Positions 37,917 to 45,660 of a DNA stretch of 64,000 bases are shown here, piece by piece; the stretch's first letter is position 1, and every line of letters starts with the position of its first letter. The notes under the pieces are model-generated. The model was not told where the DNA came from. It was given only the letters and a program-made list of their open reading frames with translations, and searched no databases. Source of the stretch: a virus; the IMG/VR virus record IMGVR_UViG_3300033149_001989, positions 62,001-126,000 of that record; one strand, 5' to 3'. The translations under genes and the position numbers were made by a program.

Positions 37917-38134
37917 TTTCCATCCCCCTGTTGCTTACTTTTAATCTGCTTGTTCCTTTTCTTTCGTGTCCTCTCAACCGAAGGTTTCTCATAGAACTCA
38001 CGCTTCTTTAATTCTCTCAAAATACCCGCCTCGTTGACACCACGTTTAAATCTAGATAACAGAGACTCAAAAGCACCACTCTTGTTCCCTGTCTTGACCA
38101 TTTCCTTTTCTACTCGATTTAATTTAACTTGCAT
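37904..38134 (-). CDS. rpsU: Ribosomal protein bS21
   Basis: 76 aa. '[18 protein letters not shown]' then [17 protein letters not shown] is the diagnostic bS21 core (RFKR...AG.L...REFYEKP..ER.RKK), followed by a Lys-rich tail. Family length is 58-70; the extra N-terminal 11 residues suggest initiation at M12 (38101). bS21 sits on the 30S platform near the anti-Shine-Dalgarno helix and assists initiation. Phage copies have been reported; they may replace host bS21 in ribosomes. Confidence 0.93.
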   Translation of the reverse strand: MQVKLNRVEKEMVKTGNKSGAFESLLSRFKRGVNEAGILRELKKREFYEKPSVERTRKKRNKQIKSKQQGDGKCRI

Positions 38135-38580
38135 TACGAATTTACCACTACAAATCTATCGTCTAAGTATTTTTTAAATAATGGTTTCACTTCAGTTAGC
38201 CAATCAAGTCTACCATTTCCACAACCAGCACGTGTTAAATAGAACCTACCGTGCTTCCATGGAGTATTTGCCCAATGAACAAGTTGTTTCAAAGACCTCT
38301 CAATAAGTTCAAGGTCTGCTTGTTCTTTCCAATGGTGTTTTACTGGAAGGGTAATGATTTTAAAGTTACCAAACACGAATAAGTTGTTACCCTCCTTTCT
38401 GATAGCCGCTCCTAAAATATAGGGAAATTTGGGAAATCTGATTGCTGTTTGTTTAGCAATACCACGACCCATAACGCACGCACCATCTTTCCTTGTATCC
38501 CCATTAACTGTAATTATTATCCAACGTCCTTTAGAATAGTGTTCCCACAAATCACCTTTAACTTCTAGCATTAACAACAC
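38134..38580 (-). CDS. Macro-domain protein (ADP-ribose phosphate phosphatase-like)
   Basis: 148 aa. '[22 protein letters not shown]' near 23-44 is the macro-domain opening (V-N-x-x-x-x-x-G-x-x-V-M-G-x-G-x-A), later [16 protein letters not shown] and [11 protein letters not shown] near 128-138, the second ligand loop. Phage macro proteins of this type resemble Appr-1''-p phosphatases, which clear a product of tRNA 2'-phosphate removal. Overlaps the bS21 gene by one base. Confidence 0.82.
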   Translation of the reverse strand: MLLMLEVKGDLWEHYSKGRWIIITVNGDTRKDGACVMGRGIAKQTAIRFPKFPYILGAAIRKEGNNLFVFGNFKIITLPVKHHWKEQADLELIERSLKQLVHWANTPWKHGRFYLTRAGCGNGRLDWLTEVKPLFKKYLDDRFVVVNS

Positions 38581-38671
38581 CTCAACATCTTCTAAATGCC
38601 CAACTTATCATATAGTTCGCAAGTAGTTGCCTAGAACAGTTCAATTTACTGGCAACAATTATTCTACATCT

Positions 38672-38878
38672 TTACTCCCTGGTCATTTTAGTTCCACACT
38701 TAGGACAATCAATCTTATTACAAGGTTGATTTACAGTATGAGAAATTGTTTTACCACAGCTCGGACAAACACATTTTCCACCTGGACCTGCACCAGGTTT
38801 ATCTCCCATGTTCCTGCCAACACCAGCACTCCAAACCCTTCTCTGCCTCGGTTTGCCAAATTGGTCTACATTCTCCAT
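38672..38878 (-). CDS. Zinc-ribbon protein with GPGG linker
   Basis: 68 aa from ATG 38878 (GGGAGG upstream). Gly-rich 'NMGDKPGAGPGGKCVCPSCG' followed by PCNKIDCPKCGTKMTRE: a complete four-Cys ribbon with extra Cys. Similar small proteins accompany Fe-S/Mo cofactor clusters in anaerobes. Role in a phage unknown. Confidence 0.65.
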   Translation of the reverse strand: MENVDQFGKPRQRRVWSAGVGRNMGDKPGAGPGGKCVCPSCGKTISHTVNQPCNKIDCPKCGTKMTRE

Positions 38879-38912
38879 TTGATTCCTCCCTAATCCAAAC
38901 AATTTTCTGCCT

Positions 38913-39062
38913 TTATACAATCCATCGCAAATTACAAAATTTATTTGGTACCTGACCAAAAGCATGTCTCGGTCTACCAAACTGGCCTACACACTGCAAC
39001 ATAGCTAGTTGCCTTCTACCAATTCCAAACAGTCTCCTAAAATTTCTATTTCTATTTCTCAT
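38913..39062 (-). CDS. 49-aa Arg-rich protein
   Basis: ATG 39062 overlaps the stop of the methylase gene. Arg/Asn-rich start (NRNRNFRRLFGIGRRQ) and GQFGRPRHAFG, which resembles DQFGKPRQRRVW in the next protein, suggesting partial duplication or a shared short motif. Confidence 0.45.
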   Translation of the reverse strand: MRNRNRNFRRLFGIGRRQLAMLQCVGQFGRPRHAFGQVPNKFCNLRWIV

Positions 39063-40440
39063 TTTTAAATGCCTCTATCCTTTTTATTGCCATGTTAAAA
39101 TAATCTCTATCTATCTCATATCCAATACAATTGCGACCCAAAATCTCACAAGAAATTGCTGTAGTTCCTGAACCTAAGAACGGGTCTAGAACCGTATCAC
39201 CTTCTCTACTGCCTAGAGTTATCAAGTAACTAAATAATTTTATTGGTTTTACTGTTGGATGAAAATTCCCCGTAGGGGTTTCCCATTTCGGTTCTTTACA
39301 GCGACAAGTGTAGTCATCCGACAGTCCTTGCTTTATTTGCCATTTGCCACAGTTTAAGCACTTACGATTATAAGTATTACTACCAGTTCCCCCAATCAAA
39401 CCCTTATTTTTTTCACTTTTACTAGCCTTCGGGACTATCAAAAACGGGAAGGTCTTTCGTACCGATTCAGGGAGTTGCTTTATCTTTTCTTCCCCCCACT
39501 TGTCTAAATCAAAGTAGCGGGAGAATGAACCTGAATCACCATAATTACTTGGTGCTTTTGGTTGATTATTTTTTATAAATCCCTCAACATTATATTGCTT
39601 GCCTCGATAAGAGTAAGGTTTATTCCCATAACTAATCTTTTTGCCATCATTTAACACATCATCACTTGCTAACAGATTGGCTGAGAAACGACCATTGCTG
39701 TTGACTTGGGGGGCTTCCAACGATTTGAAACCATATTCACCATTTCCAGCACCGATGCGCCTACCTTTTATATTATGCCTACCACCTACACTCGGAGTAG
39801 CTCCACTATCATAAGGGATACGACAATCATCCAACCAAGTAATGCCCTTTCGATTCTTTAATGCTTGGTCAACATAAGTCTTCTCTGATAGTGGTTTCAT
39901 AGCAACTATGATTACCTCTACTGCTGGTTTCGGTTGAAACCCACCATAACTACCGTCTAAAGACTTAGCTTCCTCTGTTGAAGGAATTGTTATGTCAAAC
40001 TCACCACCAAAAGTATTATTCCCTTGTTGTGCCATTTGATAACTTACCTTGGGTGTCTCTGGACTACCTAACTTCCCTTTACCAATAATCTTCCTCTTAG
40101 CCCCCAATCTCTTGTCAATTTGCTTCGCTATGTTTTGAGCTTTGGGGAATCCACTGGCAAATGCGTGATATATTGGTGTAAAGTCAACCCTAAATCCAGC
40201 ATCTTCAAGAGATATAATCATCCTTGATAAACAATCTGCTCTTGGAATACTCATTACAAAAGCGAAGGCACCAGGACGCAATACTCTAAAACACTCTTCC
40301 CAAACTCGTTTATCTGGCAACGCCCTATCCCAATTCTTACCCATAAACCCAATACCATAAGGTGGGTCAGTTACTATCAAATCAATACTATTATCTTCTA
40401 TACGTGATAATCCATCTAAGCAATCACAATTTTCTATCAT
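39052..40440 (-). CDS. DNA methyltransferase (N4/N6, beta class)
   Basis: 462 aa. TDPPYGIGFMG near 24-34 (catalytic DPPY first), large middle recognition region (about 150-370) including a four-Cys zinc site (CLNCGKW, CRCK), then the SAM motif VLDPFLGSGTT near 428-438: the beta order. A full-length orphan methylase without a cognate nuclease. Target sequence unknown. Confidence 0.93.
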   Translation of the reverse strand: MIENCDCLDGLSRIEDNSIDLIVTDPPYGIGFMGKNWDRALPDKRVWEECFRVLRPGAFAFVMSIPRADCLSRMIISLEDAGFRVDFTPIYHAFASGFPKAQNIAKQIDKRLGAKRKIIGKGKLGSPETPKVSYQMAQQGNNTFGGEFDITIPSTEEAKSLDGSYGGFQPKPAVEVIIVAMKPLSEKTYVDQALKNRKGITWLDDCRIPYDSGATPSVGGRHNIKGRRIGAGNGEYGFKSLEAPQVNSNGRFSANLLASDDVLNDGKKISYGNKPYSYRGKQYNVEGFIKNNQPKAPSNYGDSGSFSRYFDLDKWGEEKIKQLPESVRKTFPFLIVPKASKSEKNKGLIGGTGSNTYNRKCLNCGKWQIKQGLSDDYTCRCKEPKWETPTGNFHPTVKPIKLFSYLITLGSREGDTVLDPFLGSGTTAISCEILGRNCIGYEIDRDYFNMAIKRIEAFKNEK

Positions 40441-40837
40441 CTTTTATTTCCAACAGTTCATATTTAACTTTACCATTCTTTATTGCTTCTCTCACGCTTT
40501 TTTGTCTCTTAGTTACTTGACTCTTATTAGTTTTAACTTCTACAAAAATAATTTCTTTTACATTATCCTTCGATAGTCCAGAAAATACGACATAATCCAA
40601 TGGTGACGCTAAAAAACGGGCTTCTGAGGGAACATACTTCCACTCTGGAAAATGAGGTACAAGCTGTTCCACCACTTGTCCTTCAATAACACTGCGGCTT
40701 CTCCTAATAGCATCTTTCCTCGTCTCTACTAGGTCAAGTTCGTGCTGTTTCTTCATCTGCTCGTTCTTAGTCTTTTGCCATACATATAATCCAAAGAACA
40801 CCACGAACAATCCAACAAAAACTATAACTTCAAACAA
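40424..40837 (-). CDS. Membrane-anchored Holliday-junction-resolvase-related nuclease
   Basis: 137 aa. N-terminal transmembrane helix (IVFVGLFVVFFGLYVW, 5-20), coiled-coil linker, then 'FLASPLDYVVFSGL' (Asp), 'IIFVEVKTNKSQ' (ExK) and QKSVREAI: the PD-(D/E)xK layout of the archaeal/bacterial resolvase-related family. Membrane anchoring is typical of that family. Role unclear. Confidence 0.8.
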   Translation of the reverse strand: MFEVIVFVGLFVVFFGLYVWQKTKNEQMKKQHELDLVETRKDAIRRSRSVIEGQVVEQLVPHFPEWKYVPSEARFLASPLDYVVFSGLSKDNVKEIIFVEVKTNKSQVTKRQKSVREAIKNGKVKYELLEIKDDRKL

Positions 40838-40878
40838 ACTAGTCCTCCGTATGAGACTTAACTAGGAGTATAGTCCTT

Positions 40879-42924
40879 CTAAATCATCCTCACATCATTT
40901 TGTATTCTATCTATTCTGCCCTCTAACCACCTTTTCTTCCAGTGTTGAAACACTTCATCAACAGTAGGATAGTCATACTGTATTAATTCGTCAGTTTCCT
41001 GCTTTAAAAACTCCTTATAATTATATGCTAATGGAATAATATAAACACCACGAACATTATCCACCCGCCAAACATCAGCATATTTAGACAATTTTTGATA
41101 ACCTTTTACCACTCCGTAACGTTCTTTAACAGAACCATTCTCATTATAATATATTTCCGAATACTTCCCTTTTGTCTTCTTATAATCTTCCCGCATCTTT
41201 TCTTTTACATCAAGAGGAATTAAAACTGACGAATAACCTTTTGTAGTTCCCAAATATTCAAACCCGTCTAATCGATTATACATACTAGATTTGCCATAAA
41301 GAGACGTTACCGTCATCGCAGCCAGTGGATGACCATACTTTTCTTGAAAATGATGCTGCACTAATTTAGTTTTAGCAGACAATGCACATAATTTACCAGT
41401 TAGATACTTGCTGAGTTCTGGTGTAGCAACACATTGACCACAAAAAACAAAATTATTATTATACCCCACTAAAGCGGTATGAGTATCTTCCACCTCAAAA
41501 TCAACAACATACCCAGGTTTATCAACTTTTTCTACTTTTATAATCCTATCATAGTAAATATCGTTATATTTTTTTACTTTTGTAGACTTAATATACAGTA
41601 TATATTGCGGTTTACGTATTATCTTACCGTTGGTTCTGCATCCTCTATCTTTTCGTTCATAAGTAGCTCCTGTCTTGTAGGATACAGATACTGCATAATT
41701 TAACCTAATTGCAATCTCAGTCAACTGCTTAAATAATTTTGGTGCTACTGTTGTAATTACTATTTTTTCTCCAGTTATTTTATTTTCAATATAACCATCA
41801 CCTTTAACGTAGGAATCAAAAAACAACTTTATATTGTCTTTTAAAACAAAATCTGGAATAAGTTTATTTTCTCTAACACCAAAGGTATCTCTAACAAATC
41901 TCGCAAATTTAGCATTACTTATATTGATATGATTAGCACTAATATAATAGCTACATCCTAGCTGTGAACAAAGTTCTTTAACAAACAACAGTAGTTCACT
42001 ATAATGTCTACTGGAAGGAGATTGCCCTATATCTACATAATTATTTGTAACACAACCCTCTGACAAGTACCAACCAGCAAATTTTATCATATCTGACATC
42101 TTTACGTGAATTTTATAAGACTCTTTTAATCTACGTGTTACATCTCTATAGTCATAATCAAAATAATCTTTAAAACTATTGTGTAACCCACCAAGCAAAT
42201 TACTTTGATACGGTATCGGAATAACATCACCAACTTCAAGTTCTTCTGCTGTTAAATTTATCCACCCTTCACGTTTCTTTCTATCTAAATGTGAACCATT
42301 CTTAATACCTATCATATGATGCCCACCAGTCACTAATATCTGCCCACCTTGTCTTGTAGATATTTTAAGCATTGATTCATTCGTTGTTTTTTTATTTACC
42401 CATAAAACAGGTTTTTCTACTATATTACCATTTCTATCAATACTATAAACAACATCGTTAGGTACAATATCTTTTACATACTTAATACCATCAGTAGTTA
42501 AAATACTATTATCAGGATGAAAACAGTGCTGGATATTCATTAGATAGTTAATCCTTTTACCAGCCCACTTATTTTTGTGAGTCCATCCGATATACTTATC
42601 ACGTATCGGAATGGTTAAATCAGAAGCCAAACCGACAATACCAAGAACAAAACCTGTTTTTTTATCTCTCACAAGATAATGAATCCTGCGACCAACCTCT
42701 CCACTCAGCGGTGCTGATGACACCTTCACTCTACCAAACCACCATAAATCTCTCAAATCCTGCGAGTTACAAAATTCCACATACGGTTCTATTTTTTCTA
42801 CATTCGGTATGTCACTTTGAATGTTTTCCCATCTTGGTCTAATTGCTTCCAATCTGTCTTTATGCTTCTGAACATATTGTTCTTTTGCCTCTAGTAATTT
42901 TTCCCTTAACTCTTCCTTATCCAT
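40879..42924 (-). CDS. DruA-like (DUF4338) protein interrupted by an intein
   Basis: 681 aa precursor. Exteins (1-133, 498-681) carry 'SGEVGRRIHYLVRDKKTG', RDKYIGWTHKNK, then LTGKLCAL, YGHPLAAMTVTSLYGKSSMYNRL and YLGTTKGYSS, as in the DUF4338 family that includes Druantia protein DruA. Intein 134-497 starts CFHPDNS, has Hint motifs (LVTGGHHMI, VDFEVEDTHTALV) and LAGLIDADG repeats (KFAGWYLSEG, FFDSYVKGDG). It ends F-C-G-Q before Cys498, so the usual terminal His-Asn is Gly-Gln. The mature protein would be about 317 aa. Confidence 0.82.
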   Translation of the reverse strand: MDKEELREKLLEAKEQYVQKHKDRLEAIRPRWENIQSDIPNVEKIEPYVEFCNSQDLRDLWWFGRVKVSSAPLSGEVGRRIHYLVRDKKTGFVLGIVGLASDLTIPIRDKYIGWTHKNKWAGKRINYLMNIQHCFHPDNSILTTDGIKYVKDIVPNDVVYSIDRNGNIVEKPVLWVNKKTTNESMLKISTRQGGQILVTGGHHMIGIKNGSHLDRKKREGWINLTAEELEVGDVIPIPYQSNLLGGLHNSFKDYFDYDYRDVTRRLKESYKIHVKMSDMIKFAGWYLSEGCVTNNYVDIGQSPSSRHYSELLLFVKELCSQLGCSYYISANHINISNAKFARFVRDTFGVRENKLIPDFVLKDNIKLFFDSYVKGDGYIENKITGEKIVITTVAPKLFKQLTEIAIRLNYAVSVSYKTGATYERKDRGCRTNGKIIRKPQYILYIKSTKVKKYNDIYYDRIIKVEKVDKPGYVVDFEVEDTHTALVGYNNNFVFCGQCVATPELSKYLTGKLCALSAKTKLVQHHFQEKYGHPLAAMTVTSLYGKSSMYNRLDGFEYLGTTKGYSSVLIPLDVKEKMREDYKKTKGKYSEIYYNENGSVKERYGVVKGYQKLSKYADVWRVDNVRGVYIIPLAYNYKEFLKQETDELIQYDYPTVDEVFQHWKKRWLEGRIDRIQNDVRMI

Positions 42925-43177
42925 CCATCCTTTCTCGCTCTTCTGAAGATAAATTATCTTTTAAGCCAACTTTAATTTTAGGTTTTCGCTTTATTCCTGT
43001 TATTCCTCTTGCTTCTGTAGTATAAAAGCCTGCTCCCTTATAATGAATAGGGGTCACAAAAATAACTCGATAAAGTGCGCCACCGCACTCACATATCTTT
43101 AGAGGTTCTTCATCAAATTTTTGTTTGACTTCTATTTCCCTACCGCAAGATTTGCATCTATAAACGTAGTTTGGCAT
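42917..43177 (-). CDS. FmdB-type zinc ribbon protein
   Basis: 86 aa from ATG 43177. 'MPNYVYRCKSCGREIEV', CECGGAL and 'VTPIHYKGAGFYTTE' match the FmdB/putative regulatory family. Four Cys form one ribbon; basic tail. Function of the family is unsettled. Overlaps neighbours on both sides. Confidence 0.85.
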   Translation of the reverse strand: MPNYVYRCKSCGREIEVKQKFDEEPLKICECGGALYRVIFVTPIHYKGAGFYTTEARGITGIKRKPKIKVGLKDNLSSEERERMDG

Positions 43178-43581
43178 TACCACTCCTTCCTAGCTTTCCT
43201 AAACCATTTCACAAAATCTCTATTCGCTTTTTCCTGAGCCTCATTCCATTCTTTCATTGAGGGATGGTCATCGCTTACGATTTCTATACTATTAATAAAT
43301 TTCTCTAATTCCTTATCATTTACCCACCTATCGTGGAAATTCCACTCAAAAAATTGACGAACATTATGAGCAACTACTTTTAGCTTATCCCAAAGAATCT
43401 GACGGAGGGGGACAAAAAACGCAGCGTCTCTTTCAGTACTCTCTGACCACATAAAGTGTGGACAACCACCATTTGTTAAACAAAACGGAGTAGGATATTT
43501 TCGTCCGCAAGGATTGTTACCTTGCTTATCTTCCCTACCGAAACAAATGCCTTCTATTACGATGTTATTCCAATATTTCAT
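43177..43581 (-). CDS. Hypothetical protein
   Basis: 134 aa. The N-terminal 50 residues hold four Cys (CFG, CGR, CLT, CPHF), possibly a metal site. The C-terminal part is helical with many Trp and charged residues (FVKWFRKARKEW). Overlaps its neighbour by four bases. Confidence 0.6.
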   Translation of the reverse strand: MKYWNNIVIEGICFGREDKQGNNPCGRKYPTPFCLTNGGCPHFMWSESTERDAAFFVPLRQILWDKLKVVAHNVRQFFEWNFHDRWVNDKELEKFINSIEIVSDDHPSMKEWNEAQEKANRDFVKWFRKARKEW

Positions 43582-43907
43582 ACTCTATCCCAATAATACG
43601 GGTCAGCCATACCTATTAATCCTTGAAATGTTCCGATTAAATCATCTTTTGATTCTACTAGACATCCCCATTTATTATAACAAGGAATACCAGGAAAATC
43701 CTCTGGATAATAATACTTTCTGCCGTGATTTTCCACTATTTTGGTTATCTTACCCTTCTCAACAATAACATAACCCCCCTCACGTAAAAGAACTATATAT
43801 TTATCTAAGCCAAAGTCTGGAACAATATCTCCCACCACCTTAGTAGACATATCACAATTCCACAACTTAACTTGGCTTCCTTTGGGGAAGCAATTATATG
43901 TACCCAT
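43578..43907 (-). CDS. Hypothetical protein
   Basis: 109 aa, beta-rich (SQVKLWNCD, YIVLLREGGYVIVEKGKITKIVE), ending with DPYYWDRV. No known motif. ATGA coupling with 43177 gene. Confidence 0.55.
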   Translation of the reverse strand: MGTYNCFPKGSQVKLWNCDMSTKVVGDIVPDFGLDKYIVLLREGGYVIVEKGKITKIVENHGRKYYYPEDFPGIPCYNKWGCLVESKDDLIGTFQGLIGMADPYYWDRV

Positions 43908-43916
43908 TTAATCCCC

Positions 43917-44036
43917 CTTGAACGTTGGTCTCTTCTTCTCATTTTCTCAATATTACGACACTTATCACAACGGCATCTATTCTTGTGAGCACTAGAAGAT
44001 GGGTGAACCCGCTTTGCCCTCCTCCTCTATCCATTT
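43917..44036 (-). pseudogene. CRCDKC zinc remnant
   Basis: A start-less frame reads AKRVHPSSSAHKNRCRCDKCRN and a basic tail, similar to the small protein at 36116. A stop lies just upstream; a nearby ATG is in another frame. Confidence 0.35.
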
Positions 44037-44092
44037 TTAACATCCGTTATTGATGAACAGTTCATTTGCGGTAACCAACTTGGTAGCGGGTT

Positions 44093-44168
44093 TGGTAGCG
44101 GGTGTGGGTTCCGCCCCCACTCCCCTTGCTTATGAGGCAAGTGACTTATCTAATTTGTCCTACCCGCA
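44093..44168 (-). tRNA. tRNA-Met(CAU) with odd T-loop and duplicated 3' end
   Basis: Anticodon arm CTTGC-CTCATAA-GCAAG. Acceptor TGCGGGT/ACCCGCT leaves a T1-T72 mismatch. T-loop reads GGCGGAA instead of TTCRAAT. The 3' end ACCCGCTACCA is followed by a second copy (to 44081). No G-C anticodon-stem triplet of initiators, so elongator or Ile2 type is possible. Confidence 0.75.
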
Positions 44169-44413
44169 TCATTTACCAAAATTATAAAAAACCGTCGTTC
44201 TTTTTCGAATCTCGCTTCAACTCTGGCAATATCCTTAGTTTCTTCTATAACTCTATTAATAATGTCTGTACCTCTATCCGAATGAACAATTTCACGCCCA
44301 CGAAAGAAAATAGAAACCATTACTTTATCTTTATTAAGTAACCGTTTAATATGCTTTAATTTAACCTGAAAGTCGTGTTCCGCAATAGCCGTTCTTATTT
44401 TTATCTCTTTCAA
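44150..44413 (-). CDS. Translation initiation factor IF3 C-terminal domain
   Basis: 87 aa from TTG 44413 with AGAGG five bases upstream; a longer frame would start inside tRNA-Gly. 'KEIKIRTAIAEHDFQVKLKH' followed by RLLNKDKVMVSIFFRGRE and RVIEETKDIARVE is the IF3 C-domain pattern (EHDxQVK...FRGRE), the part that binds the 30S platform and prevents 50S joining. The N-domain and linker are absent. Its last codons and stop lie inside tRNA-Met. Confidence 0.9.
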   Translation of the reverse strand: MKEIKIRTAIAEHDFQVKLKHIKRLLNKDKVMVSIFFRGREIVHSDRGTDIINRVIEETKDIARVEARFEKERRFFIILVNDAGRTN

Positions 44414-44454
44414 ATAAACCTCTTTTGTCGGTTCATAATTACCATTATTATACG

Positions 44455-44526
44455 AGCGTCCTCTGGGGGTCAAACCCAGTACTCAACTTTGGAAAAGTTG
44501 CGTGTAATCATCAACACTTAGGACGC
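44455..44526 (-). tRNA. tRNA-Gly(UCC)
   Basis: Acceptor GCGTCCT/AGGACGC, D-stem GTGT/ACAC, anticodon arm CAACT-TTTCCAA-AGTTG, T-arm CTGGG-TTTGACC-CCCAG. No CCA. Confidence 0.9.
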
Positions 44527-44533
44527 ATATCCC

Positions 44534-44760
44534 TACCGACAGGATGAATATCAAGTATTTGCCAAACACCCAACACCCATCACACGAATAAACGAGTAAC
44601 TCTACTATGTCGCCTCAACACAAGGGCTAATAGTGAATGAAACAACACTACATTGCAGTAAGTAAAAGATAGCAAACACTATCCATTCGCCCTGTCGGTA
44701 AGTTTGACAACTAGATAGGCTACATTTACCACACCTCTCGTGAGTACCCTATTAGTTGTC
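44534..44760 (-). ncRNA. Candidate structured RNA upstream of tRNA-Gly
   Basis: No ORF over 12 codons. Two features: a hairpin with GACAACTA/TAGTTGTC extended by ATAGG/CCTAT (44706-44760), and a long-range 10-bp helix TACCGACAGG/CCTGTCGGTA closing 44534-44700. Between gene 44768 and tRNA-Gly. It may be processed from the tRNA transcript. Confidence 0.5.
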
Positions 44761-44767
44761 TGAGGGA

Positions 44768-45052
44768 TTAAACCCACCCTGTCAACTCTTGCAAATCCTG
44801 CTCGCTCAAACCGACAACATCCTTTTCAAGATTTGTCCTTGAGATTGCGACCCCAAGTTTAGTATGGAGACGAGACAGTTTCCTGATTTCTTCGTGGTTT
44901 TTGTCAAAGTCAAAGTTAGGAACCAATTCGGCATCGGGTGCTTCTCTTGTCCTATATGACCAAGACCTTTGATTTTCGAGACCCCTCTTATGAGAAATCT
45001 CTTGCTCTATTGCTTTCTGTGCTTGAAGTGCTTGTGAAATTTTAATTCCCAT
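44768..45052 (-). CDS. Conserved phage protein (DUF6847-like)
   Basis: 94 aa. 'ISQALQAQKAIEQEI', RSWSYRTREAPDAE, 'FDFDKNHEEIRKLSRLHTKLGVAISRTNLE' match a small helical phage family I recognise only as hypothetical. First gene after two tandem promoters. Confidence 0.65.
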   Translation of the reverse strand: MGIKISQALQAQKAIEQEISHKRGLENQRSWSYRTREAPDAELVPNFDFDKNHEEIRKLSRLHTKLGVAISRTNLEKDVVGLSEQDLQELTGWV

Positions 45053-45082
45053 TGTTCCCCCGAAAATTTCTTTTCGTTATAT

Positions 45083-45111
45083 ATTATAACACATAATAAG
45101 GGAGTTGTCAA
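45083..45111 (-). promoter_or_regulatory. Sigma-70-type promoter (leftward)
   Basis: TTGACA (45111-45106), 17 bases with TTATTATGTGT, TATAAT (45088-45083). Perfect hexamers. Confidence 0.88.
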
Positions 45112-45204
45112 GCCCCCTGCACCTTAATTTCTGACCATTTTACATACATCATTCATTCTTTTCTTCTAACTATCGCAGCAGTCGCACCAATTGTTTTCAT
45201 CATT

Positions 45205-45233
45205 ATTATGACATATACCGTTAGAAAAGTCAA
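45205..45233 (-). promoter_or_regulatory. Second leftward promoter
   Basis: TTGACT (45233-45228), 17 bases with TATATGT, CATAAT (45210-45205), about 120 bases upstream of the first. The stretch 45053-45238 has no gene. Confidence 0.7.
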
Positions 45234-45238
45234 GCCCA

Positions 45239-45466
45239 TTATCGGGCAAAACATCTGAACCTAAACTCACAGTCATTACAGTAATCTCCTAACTTTCTAG
45301 AACATAAATACAACGCAACAAAATCGAGAACTTTACCGCAACCAGGACAAGTAAACTTATCTCCACTTAATAACAAACTAAGCAACTGTGTAACACTATG
45401 CCAGGATACAACATAACCACACGATTGGCATTTAACAAACGATTTAACAGCATTGTCAATATCCAT
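45239..45466 (-). CDS. Zinc-ribbon protein ending in a CRFC box
   Basis: 75 aa from ATG 45466 (TAATG overlap). CQSC near 13-16 and CPGC near 42-45 form a ribbon; the protein ends CNDCEFRFRCFA plus Arg. Ends right at the upstream promoter region. Confidence 0.73.
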   Translation of the reverse strand: MDIDNAVKSFVKCQSCGYVVSWHSVTQLLSLLLSGDKFTCPGCGKVLDFVALYLCSRKLGDYCNDCEFRFRCFAR

Positions 45467-45660
45467 TATTTTCTCCAACAATCCTGGCACAAATATCTTG
45501 CTGGTTTTATCTTCTTTCCTCCATTCCTTATTCTCCTCAAAGTAACACCAGACTTGCCGCACTCAGCACAGCAAAGAGTCCGTTGAAGATTAATATTCAA
45601 CGTAATACTTGCAGGGTCAACATCCGATTTTCTAACTTGGTCGAGTTTTTCTATTGGCAT
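45466..45660 (-). CDS. Zinc-ribbon protein
   Basis: 64 aa. CCAEC near 29-33 and CQDC near 58-61: a single ribbon with a basic linker (RRIRNGGKKIKPAR). Overlaps the MazG-like gene upstream and is coupled to the CRFC gene downstream. Confidence 0.6.
   Translation of the reverse strand: MPIEKLDQVRKSDVDPASITLNINLQRTLCCAECGKSGVTLRRIRNGGKKIKPARYLCQDCWRK

Noticed and set aside
44414-44473. Longer IF3-like protein starting in tRNA-Gly
   Set aside because: No homology in the extra residues; the TTG at 44413 has a Shine-Dalgarno sequence and matches the IF3-C boundary.
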